This document shows, in pieces, positions 58,855 through 64,000 of a stretch of 64,000 bases of DNA. Every line of letters begins with the position of its first letter. Position 1 is the first letter of the stretch. The stretch lies in NCBI GenBank assembly GCA_951799425.1, contig OX637399.1:12082501-12146500 (forward strand). The letters are read 5' to 3'. The position numbers and the translations under genes were made by a program. The notes under the pieces were generated by a model, which was not told the DNA's origin, made no database searches, and saw only the letters and a list, made by a program, of their open reading frames with translations. The DNA is from Ilex aquifolium (lineage: Eukaryota > Streptophyta > Magnoliopsida > Aquifoliales > Aquifoliaceae).

Positions 58855-60294
58855 TGTATTTAATTAAGAAAGGACTTAATTATTACATGGATTGAAAGTC
58901 TATATTTTAGGTCTATATGTTTAAGTAGAACAAGAGAAATATTATCTTGACTCCAAGATGGATTAAAACTTCATATCGATGAAGAACCAGTAAACATAAG
59001 TCAAATTGAATTTTATATCTTACTTTGAGTTCAACCTAGACTGTAATTTCATGTTTATTATGGAATAATAAATAAATAAAAATTATTAAATAAATAAATT
59101 ATAACTAAATCATTTTGTTTAGATCAAAATACAAATTGAGACCCATTTGCATATTTATAAAATATTAAATACACAAATAAATCTCGAGGGGGCATTTATA
59201 GATATTAAAAAATTAACAAATAAAATAATATTTATTAGTGGACCCAAATATAGTAAGTTTCTAAATTAAATTGTTATGGACCTAAATTTCATAAGCCCAA
59301 ATAAGACAAGTTCAAATCTAATTAAAGTGGCTTAAGCTGGACCTAAATTTCATAAGCCCAAATAAGACAAGTTCAAATCTAATTAAAGTGGCTTGAGCTG
59401 GACCTAAATTCCATGAGCCAAAATAATAGAAGTTCAAATTTAATTAAATTGGTTTTGACTTAAATTTCATAAATCCAAATTAAAAAGACTTTTAAAGGTA
59501 AATTGGGTGGGACTTAAATTCCATAAATCAACTAAAGCACATAAATTTATATAAAAATAGGTGGCTCACTACTTAAGCCCATATGAGGGTATTCGGATAA
59601 AATACTCTTATATGGATAACTACTCCCAACACTATAAATAAAGGTTTGAGAGAGACCAAGGAAAGAAAGCCAAAAAGGAAGGCCAAGAGGAGAGAAGGAG
59701 GAGGGAAGATCAAGAACCACTGACCAAGTCCATCTCAGGAGGAAAAGGAAAATCAACAGCGAAACTCTGTCAAAGTCTACCTCCACTTGAAGTCTTGCAA
59801 ATCCATCTCTGAGGAGGAGAAACACCGCCAAGGTCTTTCTTCAAGAGATTCAAATCATCTTCAAGTTATTCAACACGAAGAACAGTGAGAAGATCCAACA
59901 AAGCCATTATCAAATTGAAGAACAATATCCAAGTTAGTCCAACCTTTTTCTTCAACAAATCCACTAAATCAAAAATCGAAGACCAAGGATCACACTGATC
60001 AAGCCCTCGTCTTCACCAAATCCACCAAAGTATCCCCAAATGGAAGATTGAGAAACACGCTGAACAAGCTCTCATCTTCATCAAATTCGTCAAAGCCACC
60101 ACCAAATCAAAGTTCGAGAATCACGCTGATCAAGCCCTCATCATCATCAAATCTATTGAGAATTAGAGGACAGTGTACGTGAGAAGCACGCTGAAGAGAG
60201 TCAACACTACTTTCTATTCAAAATTCAAGTCATCAATAATTGTAATTTTCATCTTACTTTTGTGTTAATATTACACACAAAATTTGTCCTTACA
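58855..60294 (+). repeat. Probable 3' LTR of element F (left boundary uncertain)
   Basis: A TATA box, CACTATAAATAAAGG, lies at 59632-59640, followed by a purine-rich leader (GAGAGAGACCAAGG) and a tandem stretch of about 60 bp (59935-60160, TCACGCTGATCAAGCCCTC-like). It ends TTGTCCTTACA at 60294, immediately before K, so 60294 is the right end of F. The start at about 58855 (TGTATTTAATTAAG) is a guess; no clear purine tract precedes it. A direct repeat of about 60 bp lies at 59330-59400. Confidence 0.5.
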
Positions 60295-60677
60295 GTAGGA
60301 TGAGCAAAAAATCCAATAGAGAAACCTTCTCAAACCCAACAAGATTTTGGAAACATAAAACATGTAACTCTCATTTTACAAAAAAATATGTAAGGATTTG
60401 AATTAAAACAGTGAAAATTGAGAAGATCTTAAGTTTATGGTAAACACAATAAAATTCATGAATAAATAAGATCACAACTCTTAAGCCACATATAGTAACA
60501 CAGTCAACATATATGTCATGTACATTTACAAGTTGGCTAACATGAATCCACACATTGAAAATATCTTGGCCCACACATAACACACCCAATCAATACTATA
60601 ATCCTCACAAGGATGACCCATTTTTAAGAAGCGTGTATACCAACACATCAACATTGACGTAACTTCGTAGGATTAGT
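60295..60677 (-). repeat. LTR fragment K, host of F and L
   Basis: Diverged match to part of the element A LTR (about 1290-1790): GTAGGATGAGCA, CTTCTCAAACCCAACAAGAT, ATCCACACATTGAAAATATC and AAGAAGCGTGTATACCAACAC correspond in order. Cut on the left by the end of F (GTAGG at 60295-60299 would be its target copy) and on the right by L. It is the oldest layer seen. Confidence 0.75.
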
Positions 60678-60889
60678 TGATTAACCCTAGAAAGTGCGTT
60701 AGTGAATTAGGTTTTATAGTTAATGGTGTGTGTTAGTTTGTTTAAAGTGTTTGATTTAAATTATATTATGCCTAATGTTTGAATAATATGTTTTTGTAGG
60801 GACATGTATGCAATTAGGGAGAATTGGAGGATTAAAGTGCAAGAAAGAACAAAAAGAGGAAAACAAAAAGGAAAATCCAGCAACAAGGC

Positions 60890-61014
60890 ACCATCCGGAT
60901 GGTACAACCATCATCCCAACAGTGGCCAAGGGTTGAAAATTCAACAAAGTTAGCTTTAATGCAAATTCCAGAGACTTAGTGCCATCTGGACGGTGGTGGT
61001 GGCGTCCGGAAGGT
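60890..61014. promoter_or_regulatory. TCCGGA-class palindrome doublets in L
   Basis: ACCATCCGGATGGT, a 14-bp perfect palindrome (core 60894), with a degenerate partner TCCCAA at 60914; and ATCTGGAC (60985) with GTCCGGAA (61005). Both pairs exactly 20 bp apart, about 100 bp upstream of the TATA box. Confidence 0.75.
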
Positions 61015-61110
61015 GGCCTTAACCGCCTTAAAGAGTTCTCTCCTACTAGTCAGTTTGTGCAACACTGAAATTTGACTGGACCATTCCAGCAGCTGCCGCC
61101 CAATCCCCTC

Positions 61111-61119
61111 CTATAAATA
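61111..61119 (+). promoter_or_regulatory. TATA box of the element L LTR
   Basis: CTCCTATAAATACCCCCC context on the + strand. Confidence 0.75.
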
Positions 61120-62248
61120 CCCCCCTCCCGCCAGATTTTCAAACCATTCTAATGTAGTTCTGCATTCTTTCTGTCTTCTTCATTTTTTTCAATTTTTAGT
61201 TAGAGGCTCCCCTAGCCTAGTCTCTCTTTTACATTTCTTTTATTTCCTTTCTACTTAAAGGGTTGAACCTCTCTCACTTTTTCACCCTAGTTCGGTTGTG
61301 AAAAGTGGGGGCGTTTCAACTATTCCTTGGGGAAGGATTGATTACTTTTTATTTTGTATTTTGAATACATATACCTCACTAGGAGGGATGAGGTTTCTTG
61401 CTCTTCTTGCTCGTTTATAGCAATGAAGAATGAGTAGTCTTTCTTTTACTCTTTAGTGAAGGGTGAAGACATGTGTAACATTGTTAATGGAAGTGCCAAT
61501 ATTTTATTTATGCTTTAACATTTATACCTCCCTTAAAAGATGGATGATTTTCATTCATGATCGGTAGTATGTATTACTACGTATAACTAAGGTTATGCTC
61601 ATGGTTACGAGTACCAAGCTAGGTTTATTGTTTATTGTTATTTTATCTTTATTTTATTATGTACTTCATGCATGATACAATGATGCACATAGTTGGGATT
61701 TATGTAACAGTCGGGAGATTGGTTATAGACGGGTTAAGTCTTGCCATAGCCAATACTTTTGATTTAATGCATAAATCAGAACTCCATCTTCATTGAATCA
61801 TAGACCTGCCAATCGATTAGTCATAGTAAACCTTTTGAATGGTTCACCTTCAGGTTTACTGGAGTTATTGGTTGTTGTATGGTGCATAGACCTTCCAGCT
61901 AATCTAACAGTTGCTCTGTTATGGTTCAACATATACATTAGACCTACTAGTTAAGTTTCCATTGACATGCGATTTAATTGATGTAAGGTGACACTATCAT
62001 AATTTCGAGTAATGAAATGCATGTTGACTGGTTCATTTGTTGTAATCAAAGTTTATTTTAAGTGCTTATTTTTCAGTTCTTAAGCTCACAGCACAAGTTG
62101 TTGTTATATACACTACGCGCACAACAATTTTACCCTTTTCTGTTTGCAAGTTTCCAACGGATAACTCCCTGTGGATTCGACCTCAGACTTTATCGAGAAT
62201 ATTATAACTTGACCATTTACACTTGGGTGTACGGTTAAGATCAAGTCA

Positions 62249-62275
62249 AGTTTTTTGCACTGTTGTCATGGAGTT
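62249..62275 (+). promoter_or_regulatory. Primer binding site region of element L
   Basis: AGTTTTTTGCACTGTTGTCA directly after the LTR: a mutated version of the TTTTGGCGCCGTTGCCGGGG site. Confidence 0.7.
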
Positions 62276-62344
62276 CTGGTAGTTTGAAAAGAACAAGGAA
62301 GTTGTCTAGATTGTGTTATATGTGTATATACTGTTTATTTCATT

Positions 62345-64000
62345 TTGTTGTTTATGTCTGCTAAGTCATCAGTAGGGTCTGTAAATCATTCTAGTCCATC
62401 ATCTTCTTCTTCTTCTTCATCACAAGTATCATCAGACTCTTTTGAATTAAGCATGGCCAATAATACTCAAAGAGATCAAGAGGTGGTTCAAAATGCTAGA
62501 CCTTTGAGAGAATATTTGCATCTTCTACACACTAGTATCCTTTCATGTTTTGTTTTTCCCACAAATGCTCCAAATTTTAATATCAAAGCAGGGACAATAT
62601 AGCTTTTACCACAGTTTTATGGTCTTGAGTATGAAAATCCTTATTTGCATAAGAAAGATTTTGAGGAAGTATGTGGTGCATTACAAGATAATTCTAAAAC
62701 TGCCCGGCTGAAATTTTTTCCTTTTTCTCTAAATGATAAAGCTAAACAGTGGCGAAATTCTTTGAAAGCTCAATCCATTCCAAGTTGGCAAGTCTTATAA
62801 ACTGAATTTTTAAAGAAATTTTTCCCTGTACAACAAACTAATGCATCGAGGCGTCAAATCATGAATTTTTCTATGAAAGAAGGAGAAACTTTTTATCAAG
62901 GTTGGGAGAGATTTAAAGATCTTCTCCAAACTTGCCCACATCATGCATTCAAGATTTGGACCCTAGTTGATTTCTTTTATGATGCCCTTCCCTCTACATT
63001 GCGTCAATTTGTAGAAATAATGGTCCAAGGAGAATTCATGGGACAGAATCCCAATGAGGCATTCAAATTTTTTGATATGATTTCTGAGAGTTCCCAAATG
63101 TGGGGACTCGATCTCACCAAACATTATTAAAACCAAACCATCTTCATCCTAGGGAGGGAAATATGTGTTTAAAGAGGATGATGACTTAAGGGTCAGAAAA
63201 ACTACTTTGTCTCGAAAGCTAGAGGCTCTAGAGATGAAAAAGGTTAATGAAGTATCTGTTGTGTCTCCTACTGACCAAGTGTACAGAATTTGTGCATTGT
63301 CAGGACATCCCCCGAGGGAGTGTCCTACCATTCCTACATTTAAGGAAGTTTAATGGAACAGACCAATGTCATCTCCAATTTCAACAAACCATATTCTAAC
63401 CCATACTCTGAAACATACAACCCATGGTAGCAGAATCACCCGAATTTCAGCTGGAGAAACACACAGCCTATAAGTTAGCAACTAGGTCCACTTCCACCAC
63501 AATCTCAGGCCTAGTAGCCATACCCTACTAGCCACCTCAAAAAAGTGGTTTGGAGGATACTCTGAACCAATTCATGCAGACACAAATGACCTTCAACACA
63601 CAGTCCACTCATGCGTTCAATGATTTCAAAGCTTAAACATCATAAAACATTGAGAATATTAAAATTCATTTAGCCAAGTTGACCTAGTCTTTGAGTACAA
63701 CGGAGAAGGAAAAATTTCATCTCAACCTAGACCTCCACAAAGTCAAACTTAAGCTAACGTCATATCTTCTGAACCTTCTCTAAGCCAAGTCTAAGCAATT
63801 ACCACACCGAGGAGTGGTAAAGTGATTGACAAAACTATCAAAGTCAAAACTCTTGAACTAGTAGCTGAGTCAATCCTTGTCAATGAACCAGTTGAGTTTG
63901 AACCAATTGTTCGAAAGGAAACAGAGTTGCCTAACAAAAAAGACAAATTAAATCCTATTCCTTTTTCTTTTCCTCAATGAGTCAAGAAACCTCAACCACT
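62345..64000 (+). pseudogene. gag: Element L gag (runs off the window)
   Basis: Plus strand. Ser-rich N-terminus (TCT/TCA microsatellite at 62401-62422), then the gag core: CFVFPTNAPNFNIKAGTI, a TAG where H has Gln, LLPQFYGLEYENPY, LKFFPFSLNDKAKQW, a second stop near 62800, and MNFSMKEGETFYQGWERFKD. After a frame change it continues to a knuckle-like YRICALSGHPPREC that lacks one Cys, then SNFNKPYSNPYSETYNP. Clearly homologous to H gag (49088-50962) along its length. Decayed by several stops and frameshifts. Confidence 0.88.

Larger units (their letters stand above)
60678..62248 (+). repeat. 5' LTR of element L
   Basis: 1571 bp from TGATTAACCCTAGAAAGTGC to GGTTAAGATCAAGTCA. The end resembles that of the H LTR (CACTTGGGTGTAC then GATCAAG.CA). 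G at 23920 is a truncated relative. Contains palindrome doublets and a TATA box. Confidence 0.88.
60678..64000 (+). mobile_element. Element L: Athila-like retrotransposon, 5' part
   Basis: 5' LTR, primer site and gag on the + strand, running off the window. TTAGT at 60673-60677 would be its left target copy. Confidence 0.85.

Overview
The window is plant nuclear DNA, most likely from a eudicot, and probably from gene-poor, transposon-packed chromatin. I see no host gene, rRNA, tRNA or bacterial-type feature. Almost all of the 64 kb is explained by Ty3/gypsy LTR retrotransposons inserted into one another. All coding regions are broken by stops, frameshifts or insertions. The lineages are identified from protein motifs only: Tekay/Del-like chromoviruses (elements A, B, C and their solo LTRs), a Tat-like element (F), and Athila-like elements (H, I, L and solo LTRs J and J'). 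The species cannot be named.

Nesting, outermost first. K (60295-60677) is a decayed LTR fragment that received F (Tat-like, + strand; pieces at 23500-23919, 24613-25633 and 53026-60294). F received C (+ strand, up to 23499), a truncated LTR G (23920-24612) and H (- strand, 25634-53025, 5-bp target duplication GGAAC). C received B (- strand, up to 13944) and, in its 3' LTR, solo LTR D (17837-22866, GTTAG), which holds solo LTR E (18576-21113, ATAAC). B received A (- strand, 765-10132, CCCAC), which holds solo LTR S1 (3226-5758, GATTT/GACTT). H received I (- strand, 30112-41989, GCCTC) and solo LTR J (46470-48333, TTAAC). I holds solo LTR J' (32570-34420, ATCCA). L (+ strand, 60678 to the edge) entered K from the right. 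The chain K>F>C>B>A>S1 is six levels deep.

A and B are non-autonomous relatives: gag lacks its N-terminus, the protease loop is altered, and a roughly 0.6-0.7 kb tandem repeat stands where most of pol should be. H and I carry nearly complete but mutated gag-pol; H also has a third ORF of the 'putative plant transposon protein'/env-like kind. F has lost RT to integrase and carries several tandem arrays in its 3' region.

The most notable signal is not a gene. LTRs of unrelated families carry clusters of short CpG-centred palindromes arranged as doublets, with a spacing characteristic of each core: TCCGGA 20 bp, ACCGGT 13 bp (often alternating with 16), TTCGAA 17-20 bp, AACCGGTT-like 20-21 bp. 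In most copies the cluster lies just upstream of a TATA box. In H the same TTCGAA doublets stand both in the LTR promoter and in front of the internal third ORF. Related LTRs carry different palindrome classes, and unrelated LTRs share the same class, so these look like exchangeable promoter cassettes.
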